NCBI GenBank assembly: GCA_051955985.1
Contig: JBQCGD010000192.1
Coordinates: forward strand, 9,482 to 73,481
DNA length: 64,000 nt
Direction of reading: 5' to 3'
From: DATKPA01 sp051955985
GTDB lineage: Bacteria > Planctomycetota > Phycisphaerae > WQYP01
In this document: positions 1-7,723 of the stretch, one piece after another
Layout of the letters: the number at the start of each line of letters is the position of its first letter
How positions within the stretch are numbered: position 1 is the first letter of the stretch
The notes under the pieces: generated by a model
Seen by the model: the letters and a program-made list of their open reading frames with translations, nothing else
What the model was told of the DNA's origin: nothing
Databases searched by the model: none
Made by a program: the position numbers and the translations under genes

Positions 1-374
1 GTGTCGACGCGGCGGAGGGGTTCGTCGAGTTTGACTTCTTCGGGGGTGATGTTGTGGCCCTGCTTCTGGAGTTCTTCGGAGATGTCGCGGCGGGAGACGG
101 AGCCGAAGAGGTGGCCTTCGTCGTTGGCGTTGCGGATGATGGTGATTTCGACGCCTTCGAGCTTGGCGAGGAGGGCTTCCTTGTCGGCGCGGATTTTCTG
201 GAGCTTGGCTTCGTATTCCTTCTTGGCGGCTTCGAGGCGTTTGATGTTGCCTTCGGTGGGCTGGATGGCGAGGCCCTTGGGGAGGAGGAAGTTGCGGGCG
301 AAGCCGTCGGAGACATCGATCACTTCGCCGACGATGCCGGTGCGTTCGATGGTCTGGGTGAGGAGGACTTTCAT
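1..374 (-). CDS. rplI: 50S ribosomal protein L9, 3' end cut by window edge
   Basis: The minus strand from 374 opens with MKVLLTQTIERTG and continues with the L9 signature around DGFARNFLLPKGLA, then a Lys/Glu-rich helix (about residues 40-80) that links the two globular domains of L9. L9 binds domain V of 23S rRNA near the L1 stalk. About 124 codons are inside the window of a usual length near 150, so the C-terminal domain is truncated by the edge and not by mutation. It is the last visible gene of the rpsF-ssb-rplI block. The usual rpsR between ssb and rplI is absent. The start ATG matches the conserved family N-terminus. Identification is secure. Confidence 0.95.
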   Translation of the reverse strand, partial: MKVLLTQTIERTGIVGEVIDVSDGFARNFLLPKGLAIQPTEGNIKRLEAAKKEYEAKLQKIRADKEALLAKLEGVEITIIRNANDEGHLFGSVSRRDISEELQKQGHNITPEEVKLDEPLRRVD

Positions 375-500
375 GATGGCCTTTCAGGCACGCGTCTGGG
401 GTTTGATTGCCTTCGAGGTGTCCTGCAGCGCTTTGTTGAGTCGCGTGCCTGGCGGTGCATTCGCACGGTCGAGGGCGGATTGAGGAAAAGAGCAGAGTTG

Positions 501-530
501 CTCGGGGTTCGGGTCTCGGGGTTCGGGTTC
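501..530. repeat. Short-period GGGTTCGG-type repeat after ssb stop
   Basis: Repeated units of the form CGGGGTTCGGG fill the 30 bases directly 3' of the ssb stop codon, in the 150-base gap before rplI. The same unit recurs at 11164-11199, where it is read as the C-terminus of a glycosyltransferase. No function can be read from the sequence. Confidence 0.7.
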
Positions 531-1134
531 AGAAGGGGATGTCTTCGTCGCTGAGAGGTGGGGCGTCGTCGGGGGGCATGGCGTCGCCGGCGTCGTAGTT
601 GGGGGCGGGGGCGGGACGCTGTGCGGGGCCTGCGTTGGGGCGGCCGCCCTGGCGATAGGGTTGGTTGCCGGCGGGGCGGGCTTGTTGGCGCGGCCCCCCC
701 CCGCCGCCGCCTTCGCCGCCGTACCCCCCCCCACCACCACCGCCGCCTTCTTCACCACCGTACCCCCCCCCGCCTCCACCTCCGCCGCCGCCGGGTGCGC
801 CCTGGCCGCGATTGAGGAATTGGAAGTTTTCGATGATGACGCGCATTTTGGAGCGTTTGCTTCCGTCCTGGGCTTCCCATTGGTCGAGTTTGAGGCGGCC
901 TTCGACGAAGAGGGGGTCGCCCTTCTTTTTGTACTTGGAGAGGATTTCGGCGGTTTTTCCGAAGCAGGAGCAGTCGACGAAGGTGACTTCCTCTTTTTTG
1001 ACGCCGTCCTGTCCGGTCCAGGTGCGGTTGACGGCGAGGCTGATGTCGCAGACGGCGGTCTGGTTGGGCATGTATTTGAGTTCGGGGTCTCGGGTGATGT
1101 TGCCCATGAGGAGGACTTTGTTGAGATTCGCCAT
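529..1134 (-). CDS. ssb: Single-stranded DNA-binding protein
   Basis: This 201-residue protein starts MANLNKVLLMGNITRDPE and carries an OB fold over about residues 1-110. A very glycine-rich linker (about 115-150) and a Pro/Gln/Ala-rich stretch follow. It ends in the acidic tip DEDIPF, which in SSB recruits RecO, PriA, Pol III chi and other partners. It binds ssDNA at forks and in repair. The gene lies between rpsF and rplI, as in many bacteria. The linker is encoded by repeated GGT/GGC codons with three 9-base C runs on the + strand (694-702, 724-732, 763-771), so slippage there would remove the partner-binding tip. Family and start are secure. Confidence 0.97.
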   Translation of the reverse strand: MANLNKVLLMGNITRDPELKYMPNQTAVCDISLAVNRTWTGQDGVKKEEVTFVDCSCFGKTAEILSKYKKKGDPLFVEGRLKLDQWEAQDGSKRSKMRVIIENFQFLNRGQGAPGGGGGGGGGGYGGEEGGGGGGGGYGGEGGGGGGPRQQARPAGNQPYRQGGRPNAGPAQRPAPAPNYDAGDAMPPDDAPPLSDEDIPF

Positions 1135-1191
1135 GGGGGCTCCTTTCTTAGTTGAACGGGCACAATGAATCGGAGGGTGCCCGCGATTGGT

Positions 1192-1255
1192 AGTGGTCAG
1201 TGGTCAGTTTGAGCCGGTGATCTTTCTGACCACTGACACCTGACCACTGACCACT
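1192..1255. repeat. Long inverted repeat of GGTCAGT units between rpsF and ssb
   Basis: A 16-base arm at 1192-1207 (AGTGGTCAGTGGTCAG) has a perfect reverse complement at 1240-1255. A further copy of the unit (CTGACCACTGAC) lies at 1226-1237. The arms are themselves short tandem repeats. The element starts 5 bases past the rpsF stop, so it may form an RNA hairpin that separates rpsF from ssb in the transcript. There is no T tract, so an intrinsic terminator is not clear. Confidence 0.75.
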
Positions 1256-1260
1256 CATTT

Positions 1261-1758
1261 TTAGACCTTGTCGATGGCGGCTTCTTCGGGGATTTCTTCG
1301 ACATCGGGGGCGGGGCCGCGGCGGTCTTCCCGGGGACCACGGTCGTCACGAGGGCCACGATCACCACCGGGGCCGAAGCCGGCGCGGCGGAAGGAACGGG
1401 TGTCGTGTTCTTCGGCGGTGGGCTGCTGGGGCTGCATGGCTTCGATGTCCTTGAGGGCGAGGTGGTCGGCCTTGAGGACGAGGCAGCGGAGGATGTTTTC
1501 GGAGAGCTGGACGTCGCGTTCGATGCCGACGACCTTGGGGCCTTCGCACTTGAAGAAGGCGAGGACGTAGACGCCGCGTTTCTGGCCTTCGATTTCGTAG
1601 GCGAGGCGGCGTTCATCCCACTTGCGGACGTGGAGGATTTCCGCGTTGGCACGGTGGAGGATGTGCTCGACTTCGCCCTTGGCGGCTTCCCAGGAGCCGG
1701 TGGCGTAGGAGGCGTTGAGGAGGAAGAGGGCTTCGTACTGACGGGTATGTGCGGCCAT
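1261..1758 (-). CDS. rpsF: 30S ribosomal protein S6
   Basis: The 165-residue product begins MAAHTRQYEALFLL and shows the ferredoxin-like fold of S6 over about residues 6-100, including the family block around WGMRRLAYEI-like WDERRLAYEI and FFKCEG. S6 sits on the platform of the 30S subunit with S18. The C-terminal tail (about 115-165) is a charged Arg/Gly/Asp-rich extension longer than in E. coli S6. The gene leads the minus-strand block rpsF-ssb-rplI. A GAATTC-type repeat and three 51-base repeats lie upstream. Identification is secure; the tail has no recognised function. Confidence 0.95.
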   Translation of the reverse strand: MAAHTRQYEALFLLNASYATGSWEAAKGEVEHILHRANAEILHVRKWDERRLAYEIEGQKRGVYVLAFFKCEGPKVVGIERDVQLSENILRCLVLKADHLALKDIEAMQPQQPTAEEHDTRSFRRAGFGPGGDRGPRDDRGPREDRRGPAPDVEEIPEEAAIDKV

Positions 1759-1887
1759 GATGGCACTCCGGTATCGGCCGATGCAGCGAGCGACGCGACG
1801 GGCGTCACCGTGGATAAACGCTGCGAGCCGGGGGACAAAGATCGGGAAGTATACAGGAATGGGGGGGTGGGGGGCAATTGGGGCGGG

Positions 1888-1916
1888 GAATTCAGGATGC
1901 AGAATTCGGAATTCAG
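1888..1916. repeat. Short-period GAATTC repeat upstream of rpsF
   Basis: GAATTC occurs three times in 29 bases, separated by short AGGATGCA- and G-type spacers, with a weaker AATTCAG copy near 1961. It resembles the other short-period intergenic repeats of this window in style but not in sequence. Confidence 0.6.
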
Positions 1917-1988
1917 AGGTGGGGGGACGGGGTGGGGGATTCGGAGTTGGCGGGGCAGTAAATTCAGGGTGAGGGGGGAGAACAGCGA

Positions 1989-2125
1989 TTTTGATAGCGC
2001 CGGCTGAAGATGATCAAGTTGTTTTTGGGGCACCCCCGTTTTTGATAGCGCCACGCGAAGATTATCAAGTTCGGGGTGTTGAAAACCGCGTTTTTGATAG
2101 CGCCAGCCGAAGATGATCCAGTTGT
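1989..2125. repeat. Three direct repeats with a 51-52 base period upstream of rpsF
   Basis: The block TTTTGATAGCGCC, then a variable 3-6 bases, then GAAGAT(G/T)ATC(A/C)AGTT occurs three times. The GATAG core starts at 1993, 2044 and 2096. About 32 bases of each unit are conserved and the rest varies. The array lies 230-370 bases upstream of the rpsF start in a region with no convincing gene. It could be a regulator-binding array, a small RNA or a decaying repeat family. Read on the minus strand, one frame gives similar peptides, but composition gives no support for coding. Confidence 0.8.
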
Positions 2126-2460
2126 GAGGGAGAGAGGCGCGGGGGGGGAGGGGAAGATTGCCAAGGAGAAGAGTGCCAAGCCGTGCGCACGCGGTTGGCC
2201 ATCTTCTATAAATCCGATAGGAATTGTAGGTATTCAGGGGAGAGGTGGGGTGTTGCACCGCCTGCGCGGGGGGAGTGCCGGGTGTTCGAGAGCGAGATGG
2301 GCGCTCGGTCACCGTCGCGGTACCGATGGCGGGTTTTTGCATGGTGTCCCTCCCCGGTTTATGCCCTCGATTTCTTTTTAGAGTTTACCCTTACATTTTA
2401 CGAACGTCAAGTTTTGCGTTCTGGCCGTTGCGGGGGCGGTTCGCTGGCCGGGCACAATGC
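2126..2460. other. Non-coding gap between rpsF upstream region and porin
   Basis: I see no convincing gene here. The stretch is mixed composition with a lower-GC patch at about 2375-2420. The open frames crossing it are antisense shadows or have no start, ribosome site or recognisable family. Confidence 0.5.
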
Positions 2461-2485
2461 CCCGCGCCGCCCGAGGCGGCGGGGG
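2461..2485. repeat. GC-rich hairpin element, copy 1, downstream of porin
   Basis: CGCCGCC (2465-2471), loop CGA, GGCGGCG (2475-2481) form a strong stem flanked by CCC and GGGG. It lies about 55 bases past the stop of the minus-strand porin. A closely similar segment lies at 19938-19968, also just past a gene end. No T tract follows, so it may be a Rho-dependent or processing hairpin, or a dispersed repeat. Confidence 0.6.
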
Positions 2486-2539
2486 TCATGCCGACGGGAA
2501 GGTGTTCAATGGCTTTTGGCCAACTTTTGGCCATTTTGT

Positions 2540-3853
2540 TTAGAAGGTGAAGATGACGTCGGCGCCGGCGGACCACATGTCTTTGAAGTCGCGGGTGGCG
2601 CCGGTGGCGTAGTCGTGGTCTTCGGCGAAGTCGTAGCGGAGTTCGGGGCGGATAATGAGGTTCTGGCCGATGGGGTCCTTGGGGAGTGGGTGGATGGTGA
2701 GGCCAGCGGTGATTTCCCAGGCGTTGGAGGAGGCGTTGGAGGGGGTGTCGAGGGGGAAGGGGACGCCGGCGTAGGTGTGCATCCATTCGGCGCGGGCGTT
2801 GGCGGTGAGGTATTCGTTGATGGCGTACTGGGCGTAGAGGGAGATGCCATAGTTGTCGCCGTAGGCGTGGGAGACGCCGGCGGGGGCGAAGCCGTTGAAG
2901 CCGCCGTCGTAGTCGTAGAGGCCTTCGGCGCCGAGTTTGAGTTTTTCGGTGGCCTGGAAGACGACGATGGGGTTGAAGAGGAAGTCGTAGTGGGAGTTGT
3001 CGGCGGAGTTCTGGGGGCCGACTTCAAAGTTGGCGATGAACTGCCATTGCTTGGAGAGGGTGTAGGTGATCTGTGCGAGGCCGTCGATGGCGCCGTTGTC
3101 ATCTTCGGTGTTCTGGTTGATGCCGCGGGAGATGCCGCCGGCGAAGGACCAGTGGTCGTTGAGCTGGTAGAAGGCGAGGACGCCGGTGTTTTCGACGGGT
3201 TCGTTGTTGAAGATATAGGAGTGGGAGTAGAAGGGGTTTCCGCGGGGGTCGAAGGATTCGTAGCCGGTGATGGTGTAGAAGCGGCCGGCGCGGAGTTTGA
3301 GGCCATTGCCGACGGGGATGTTGAGGTCGAGGTAGGCCTGGGCGAAATCGAGGTGGGGGACTTCGCCGGGGTTATCGCCGGGGGTTTGGATTTCCCAGCC
3401 GGAGGTGTTGGTGCCGCGGGAGTCGCGGGCGGGGGTGGTGGCGAAGGTGTCGTCGCCGAAGTCGGCTTCGATGAGGCCACCGACGTCCCACTTTTTCGGG
3501 TCAACGAGTTTTTCGACGCGGACGACGAGTTGGTTGAAGGCGAGGTGGTTGCCGAGTTCCTGGGTGAAGCCGAGGGGGCGGGTGATGCGGGACTGGGAGC
3601 TGCCGTGGTTGTTGCGGAGGTTGGCGTCGTAGCCGGCCTCGACCCAGCCGTAGATATTGATGCCGTTGGCCTGGAGGGGTTTGGCGAGATGGAGCTTGTT
3701 GAGGCCGATCATGAGGGGAGAGCTGGGGGCAGGCGGTTCCTGGGTGGTTACGGAGGAGGTGTCGAGGGTGAGGACGGGGGAAGCGGCGGGAGAAGAGGAG
3801 GCGAGTGCGGCGAGGGCGAGGGAGGCGACGAGGGCGTAGTTGGTGCGGGTCAT
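2540..3853 (-). CDS. Outer-membrane beta-barrel porin, BBP2 type (paralogue 1)
   Basis: This 437-residue protein has a signal peptide (about residues 1-24, ending SPAAS) followed by a barrel with many alternating strands. Family-like blocks include IYGWVEAGYDANLRNN, RAGRFYTITGYESFD and AGGISRGINQN. It ends in Phe (DVIFTF), the usual C-terminal signal for outer-membrane barrel insertion. It resembles the BBP2/OmpL-like porin family common in Planctomycetota and Verrucomicrobiota. AAGGAG sits 6 bases before the ATG. The adjacent gene at 4206 is a close paralogue with the same strand and order of motifs. The substrate is unknown; diffusion of small solutes is an inference from the family. Confidence 0.85.
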   Translation of the reverse strand: MTRTNYALVASLALAALASSSPAASPVLTLDTSSVTTQEPPAPSSPLMIGLNKLHLAKPLQANGINIYGWVEAGYDANLRNNHGSSQSRITRPLGFTQELGNHLAFNQLVVRVEKLVDPKKWDVGGLIEADFGDDTFATTPARDSRGTNTSGWEIQTPGDNPGEVPHLDFAQAYLDLNIPVGNGLKLRAGRFYTITGYESFDPRGNPFYSHSYIFNNEPVENTGVLAFYQLNDHWSFAGGISRGINQNTEDDNGAIDGLAQITYTLSKQWQFIANFEVGPQNSADNSHYDFLFNPIVVFQATEKLKLGAEGLYDYDGGFNGFAPAGVSHAYGDNYGISLYAQYAINEYLTANARAEWMHTYAGVPFPLDTPSNASSNAWEITAGLTIHPLPKDPIGQNLIIRPELRYDFAEDHDYATGATRDFKDMWSAGADVIFTF

Positions 3854-4104
3854 GGGATCTCCTTGAAGATGTGAACAGACCTTCGTGCGGGCCGCGGTTG
3901 CGGCGGTGGACGTGGGTCGCTTTGCAATGAGCGGGCCAATGGGATTTTCGGGGGGAGCGTGGGGGGCGTCAAGACGGTTTTGGCGGTGCGAAGTGGCGGG
4001 TCAGGGGAGTTGCGGAGCGTCAAGGTGGAGGGGTGAGGAGGGGGAGAGGCGGTGGCCGGCGCGTCGGGGAAGCGGCGGTTTGGGGGTACTGCGTCGGACT
4101 GGGC

Positions 4105-4143
4105 AAAAAAAGAAGCGGCGTGACCTTTTTGGGGTCACGCCGC
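4105..4143 (-). terminator. Intrinsic terminator of porin paralogue 2
   Basis: An 11-base perfect stem (4115-4125 with 4133-4143) with a 7-base loop is followed, reading the minus strand, by TTC and a run of seven T (complement of 4105-4111). It lies 62 bases past the stop of the porin gene at 4206, so the two porins are probably separate transcripts. Confidence 0.9.
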
Positions 4144-4205
4144 TGTTGGCTTCGCGAACACACAGCCCGGGGACGGGCCGGCGATACGAAAATTGCCCTG
4201 GGTGC

Positions 4206-5504
4206 TTAGAACGTGAAGATCACGTCGGCACCGGCGGTCCACTGATCGCGGAAGACGGAGCTGCCGGAACCGACCGGGTAGAGGTGGTCTTCGGCAACGT
4301 CGTAGCGGATCTCAGGACGGATCATGAGGTTCTGGCCGATGGGGTCCTTGGGCATGGGCTTGATGATGACGCCGAGGGTGAGCTCGTACTGGTTCTCGTT
4401 GGAACCGAAGTAGGAATGGAACCACTCCGCGCGGGCATTGGCGGTGAGGTAGTCATTGATGGCGTACTGGACATAGCCAGCGGTGCCGTAGTAGTCGCCG
4501 TAGGCGTGGGTGGGGCCACCGAAGGGCTTGGAGCCGTTGAGGCCGCCGTCATAGACGTAGATGCCTTCGCCGCCGAGCTTGAGCTTGTCAGTGACCTGCC
4601 AAGCCGCGATGGGGTTGATGAGGGTCTGCCAGTGGCTGTTATCGGCGTTGTTCTGGGGGCCGACTTCGGCGTTGAGGGTGATGGTCCACTGCTTGTTGGG
4701 GGTGTAGATGACCTGAGCGAGGCCATCGACCCAGGCGTTGTTGTCTTCGGTGTTCTGGTTGATGCCGCGGGAGATGCCGCCGGCGACCGACCACTGGTCA
4801 TTGAGCTGGTAGAAGGCGATAACGCCGGTGTTTTCAGCGGGTTCGCTGCTGAAGATCAAGCTGTGGGTGTAGAAGGGGTTACCGCGGGGGTCGAAGGATT
4901 CGTAGCCGGTGATGGTGTAGAAGCGGCCGGCGCGGACCTTGAGGCCGTTACCGACGGGGACGTTGACGTCCACGTAGGCCTGGGGGATATCGAGCTCAGG
5001 GCTTTCGCCGAAGCTGTCGCCGATGTGGGTGAGTTCCCAGCCGGAGGAGAAGGTGCCGTCTTTGGCGGAGGCGGGGGTGGTGAAGTTGTCATCGGTGCCG
5101 AAGTTGACTTCGACGAGACCACCGACATCCCACTTCTTGGAGTCAACGAGCTTTTCGACGCGGAGGGCGAGCTGGTTGAAGATAACGTGGTTGCCGAACT
5201 CACGGGTGAAGGGCCCGGGGTGGGTGGAGCCGTGAGCGCTTTCGTTGTTACGGAGGTTGACATCGTAGCCGGCTTCGACCCAGCCGTAGATATTGAGGCC
5301 AGCGGACTGGACGGGCTTGGCGAGGCCGAGCTTATCGAGGCCCATCATGAGGGGGGTGCTCGGGGCGCCAGCGTCCTGCGCGGTGACGACGGGGTCGAGC
5401 GAGAGGGCAGGGGCGGAGACAGCGGTGGATTCCGCAGCGGCGAACCCACAGGTGGCCAAGAGGCCGAGGACCGCGATGGAGACAGCGTCCTTCCGAAGCA
5501 ACAT
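4206..5504 (-). CDS. Outer-membrane beta-barrel porin, BBP2 type (paralogue 2)
   Basis: The 432-residue product has a signal peptide ending near CGFAAAES and the same barrel blocks as its neighbour (IYGWVEAGYDVNLRNN, RAGRFYTITGYESFD, AGGISRGINQN), ending DVIFTF. ATG at 5504 is preferred to the in-frame GTG at 5510, because AAGGAG then lies 6 bases upstream. Codon use is cleaner and more C-ending than in paralogue 1, which may mean high expression. It has its own terminator at 4105-4143. The two genes differ mostly in predicted loops and in the region about residues 60-130. The function is passage of small molecules across the outer membrane, by family. Confidence 0.87.
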   Translation of the reverse strand: MLLRKDAVSIAVLGLLATCGFAAAESTAVSAPALSLDPVVTAQDAGAPSTPLMMGLDKLGLAKPVQSAGLNIYGWVEAGYDVNLRNNESAHGSTHPGPFTREFGNHVIFNQLALRVEKLVDSKKWDVGGLVEVNFGTDDNFTTPASAKDGTFSSGWELTHIGDSFGESPELDIPQAYVDVNVPVGNGLKVRAGRFYTITGYESFDPRGNPFYTHSLIFSSEPAENTGVIAFYQLNDQWSVAGGISRGINQNTEDNNAWVDGLAQVIYTPNKQWTITLNAEVGPQNNADNSHWQTLINPIAAWQVTDKLKLGGEGIYVYDGGLNGSKPFGGPTHAYGDYYGTAGYVQYAINDYLTANARAEWFHSYFGSNENQYELTLGVIIKPMPKDPIGQNLMIRPEIRYDVAEDHLYPVGSGSSVFRDQWTAGADVIFTF

Positions 5505-6134
5505 GATCACTCCTTCAAGTAGACAGACAAGTTCCGATTGAAGCGCTCGATCTGGCCGTGCCCCCGAGGCAAGGCGAACTCATGGGTTCAATCGAGCGTG
5601 GTCCCCGGAGGGACCGATTCCCGTGAGCAGAAATCGGACCGATGGCGTAGATTTCATGAGCCAAAGTCCGAAAACACTCAGTACTGCAGAAACAGCAGCG
5701 GTACCCCGTTATCGGATCCATCTTTTTCAAGATGCCCTACGTCCGAAACAGGAGGTACCACTTTCTTGGCCGGTGCGGCCGACTCCCCGGATTCTGAGGT
5801 TCATCCAGTACAGCGAGAGCAGAATCCGCGAACCATTATCGGATGAACGGGGGACAAGGATACGCGATTTGGGCGGTCTGTCAACTGTGTTGAGATTTCA
5901 ATAATTCGCATAGACGTACGTCCCATAAAACACGAGTTGAGTTGGCGGGGAAGGCGTTTGATGGGGGAAGGTGTGCGTGTTATGGCTGACCTGTGTTGAA
6001 ATTCGTGGCGGGCGGGGTTGGATTTTTGGGACAGTCAGGAGTTAGCGTGACGCGCGGCAAGCGCAGGGCGGGCGGGCAGCGGGCGGGCGGCGCGGTACAA
6101 TGGGGCTTTCGGCTCGTTTCAATGGAGATCGGCG
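5505..6134. other. Long non-coding gap with one perfect hairpin
   Basis: About 630 bases have no supported gene. A perfect hairpin GGTCCC-CGGA-GGGACC lies at 5600-5615, in the 5' leader side of the porin at 4206. A possible -10 element TACAAT lies at 6096-6101, 34 bases before yqeY. Open frames here have odd composition and no ribosome sites. The length suggests a long porin leader or lost genes. Confidence 0.5.
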
Positions 6135-6587
6135 ATGGCGGATACCGGCTTGAAGGCGAAGGTGCAATCGGAAATGGTGGCGGCGATGAAGGGGGGAAAC
6201 AAGGAGCGGACGCAGGTGCTGCGGATGCTGTTGTCGGAGATCAAGCGGGTGGAGGCGGACAAGCCGGAGGCGGATCCGCAGGGCGCGGTGAATGCGTATG
6301 CGAAGTCGCTGAAGAAGTCGCAGGCGGAGATGGAGGGGTACGGGCAGGGGGAGCGGGTGGCGGCGATCAAGGCGGAGCTGGCGATCGTGGAGGAGTTTTT
6401 GCCCAAGCAGCTGGATGATGCGGCGCTGGAGAAGATTGTGAATGAGGCGTTGGCGCCGCTGGGAGCGTTGACGAAGAAGGACCAGGGGCGGGCGATGGGT
6501 GCGGTGATGAAGGCGGTGGCTGCGAGCGGGGCGAGTGCGGATGCGGGGAAGGTGAAGGGGATGGTGGAGGGGCGGCTGGTGGGGTGA
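6135..6587 (+). CDS. YqeY-family (GatB/YqeY domain) protein
   Basis: The 150-residue product matches the YqeY family along its length: an N-terminal helical part with the LRMLLSEIKRVE-type block, a central EFLPKQLDDAALE block and the GRAMGAVMKAV block near the C-terminus. YqeY resembles the tRNA-binding tail of GatB, the Asn/Gln-tRNA amidotransferase subunit, but its own role is poorly defined. GGAG lies 9 bases before the ATG. The third codon position is almost always G. It is monocistronic here, followed by a gap of about 170 bases. The family call is secure and the function open. Confidence 0.9.
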   Translation: MADTGLKAKVQSEMVAAMKGGNKERTQVLRMLLSEIKRVEADKPEADPQGAVNAYAKSLKKSQAEMEGYGQGERVAAIKAELAIVEEFLPKQLDDAALEKIVNEALAPLGALTKKDQGRAMGAVMKAVAASGASADAGKVKGMVEGRLVG

Positions 6588-6700
6588 GGGGGGTGGCCTG
6601 GCGACGCTTTTTATCGGGGCCACAGGGCGTCTGGCGATGTAAAGAACCGGTGAAGCTGGAGTTGGCTGCACCGGGGACATACCGGCGCGGGCGGATGATC

Positions 6701-6709
6701 TGCTATACT
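6701..6709 (+). promoter_or_regulatory. Extended -10 promoter element for the glycan locus
   Basis: TGCTATACT fits the extended -10 form TGNTATAAT with one mismatch. It lies 52 bases before the start of the GT2 gene and in the only sizeable gap upstream of the locus. No good -35 is seen, as is common for extended -10 promoters. Confidence 0.5.
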
Positions 6710-6760
6710 GCGGTTGATCCATCGCCGATTAAAGAATGAAACTCCGCAAGAGGGAAGGAA

Positions 6761-7708
6761 ATGCCTACGCAGAGCGACACCATTGCTTCCATTGTGCTTA
6801 ACGACCAGGACCGGACGGACCTGTCGGTGTACGGGTTTCGCTCGTGGCTGCTGCAGGAGATTGGGCGGCCGTACGAGGTGGTGCTGAACGTTTTTAATGA
6901 GCGGCGGGGGGTATTTGAGAAGCTGATGGAGGGGCGGAATCCAATGTGCAACGTGCTCATCAAGGTGTACAAGCGGCCGGAGGTGTTCAACATTTCGGCG
7001 GCGAACAATTTGGGGCTGCATTTTGCGAGCGGGAAGTATGTGATGTTCGGGAACGCGGACATCATTCATCCGAGCAGTTACCTGCGGACGGTGACGGAGG
7101 AGATGGAAGGGCGGGATCTTCATTATGTGATTGGGACGCGGGGGAACCTGACGCCGGAGCGGACGCGGGCGTTGCCGGCGGTGGAGACGGTGACTCGGGA
7201 GCGGAATTTTGACTTTCTGCTGGGGAACGAGTTTTTCAACGAGTTGCCGCGGGGGTATGGGATGTCGCCGTGGTGCGTGAAGCGGGAGACGGCGGTGGAG
7301 ATCGGGGGTTTTGATCCGCAGATTTATTGTCATGAAGATGACGAGTTCAACGACCGGGTGATGCACTATTTGCGTCGGACGGGGAAGCAGCGGATTTTGT
7401 ACTGCATGTTTGATCTGCTGAGCTACCACATGGATCACAAGCCGAGCGAGATCCACGCGATGGGTCCGGCGTCGGTGGCGATTTTGCGGCCGCGGCGAGA
7501 CCGGTTGCGCAAGGATCCGCAGTCGACGGAGGACGTGGTGCCTACGCCGATCCACTCGCTGGAGAAGCTGACGGAGATCTGGGAGAAGTCGGCGCGGCCG
7601 GAGATTCCGATGAACAAGGCGGTTCGCGAGATCATGCCGTGGCGGATGCGGGTGGCGTTGAACCGGATGAAGAAGGCGAACCGGGTGCTCTGGAAAGGGC
7701 ACATGTAA
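6761..7708 (+). CDS. GT2-like glycosyltransferase, GT-A fold
   Basis: This 315-residue protein begins with the GT-A layout SIVLNDQDRTD, then an ISAANNLGLHFASGKYVMFGNADI block (about residues 75-100). In that block the family DXD/NAD position is N-A-D, and a later HEDDEFNDRV block (about 192-201) corresponds to the ED region of GT2 enzymes. It probably transfers a sugar from an NDP-sugar to a growing surface glycan in the cytoplasm. AGGGAAGGAA precedes the ATG. It heads a run of five + strand genes with gaps of 30 bases or less. The substrate cannot be read from sequence. The C-terminal 80 residues are basic and may contact the membrane. Confidence 0.85.
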   Translation: MPTQSDTIASIVLNDQDRTDLSVYGFRSWLLQEIGRPYEVVLNVFNERRGVFEKLMEGRNPMCNVLIKVYKRPEVFNISAANNLGLHFASGKYVMFGNADIIHPSSYLRTVTEEMEGRDLHYVIGTRGNLTPERTRALPAVETVTRERNFDFLLGNEFFNELPRGYGMSPWCVKRETAVEIGGFDPQIYCHEDDEFNDRVMHYLRRTGKQRILYCMFDLLSYHMDHKPSEIHAMGPASVAILRPRRDRLRKDPQSTEDVVPTPIHSLEKLTEIWEKSARPEIPMNKAVREIMPWRMRVALNRMKKANRVLWKGHM

Positions 7709-7723
7709 GGAGCAGAGGTTTTC

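Noticed and set aside
1989..2125. CRISPR array
   Set aside because: Only three units, with imperfect repeats, short variable parts of about 18 bases and no cas genes.
2511..2537. Terminator hairpin TTGGCCAA/TTGGCCA after the first porin
   Set aside because: It overlaps the region right after the stop and has a 3-base loop without a T tract in the correct direction, so it is not convincing.
2183..3874. Long + strand open frame of 563 codons over the first porin
   Set aside because: It is the antisense shadow of the porin gene. The product is a Gly/Val/Glu-rich string with no fold, and the minus-strand frame has a signal peptide, barrel motifs and ribosome site.
5538..5904. Small + strand frames in the gap upstream of yqeY
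   Set aside because: No ribosome site, no recognisable family and codon use unlike real genes here.
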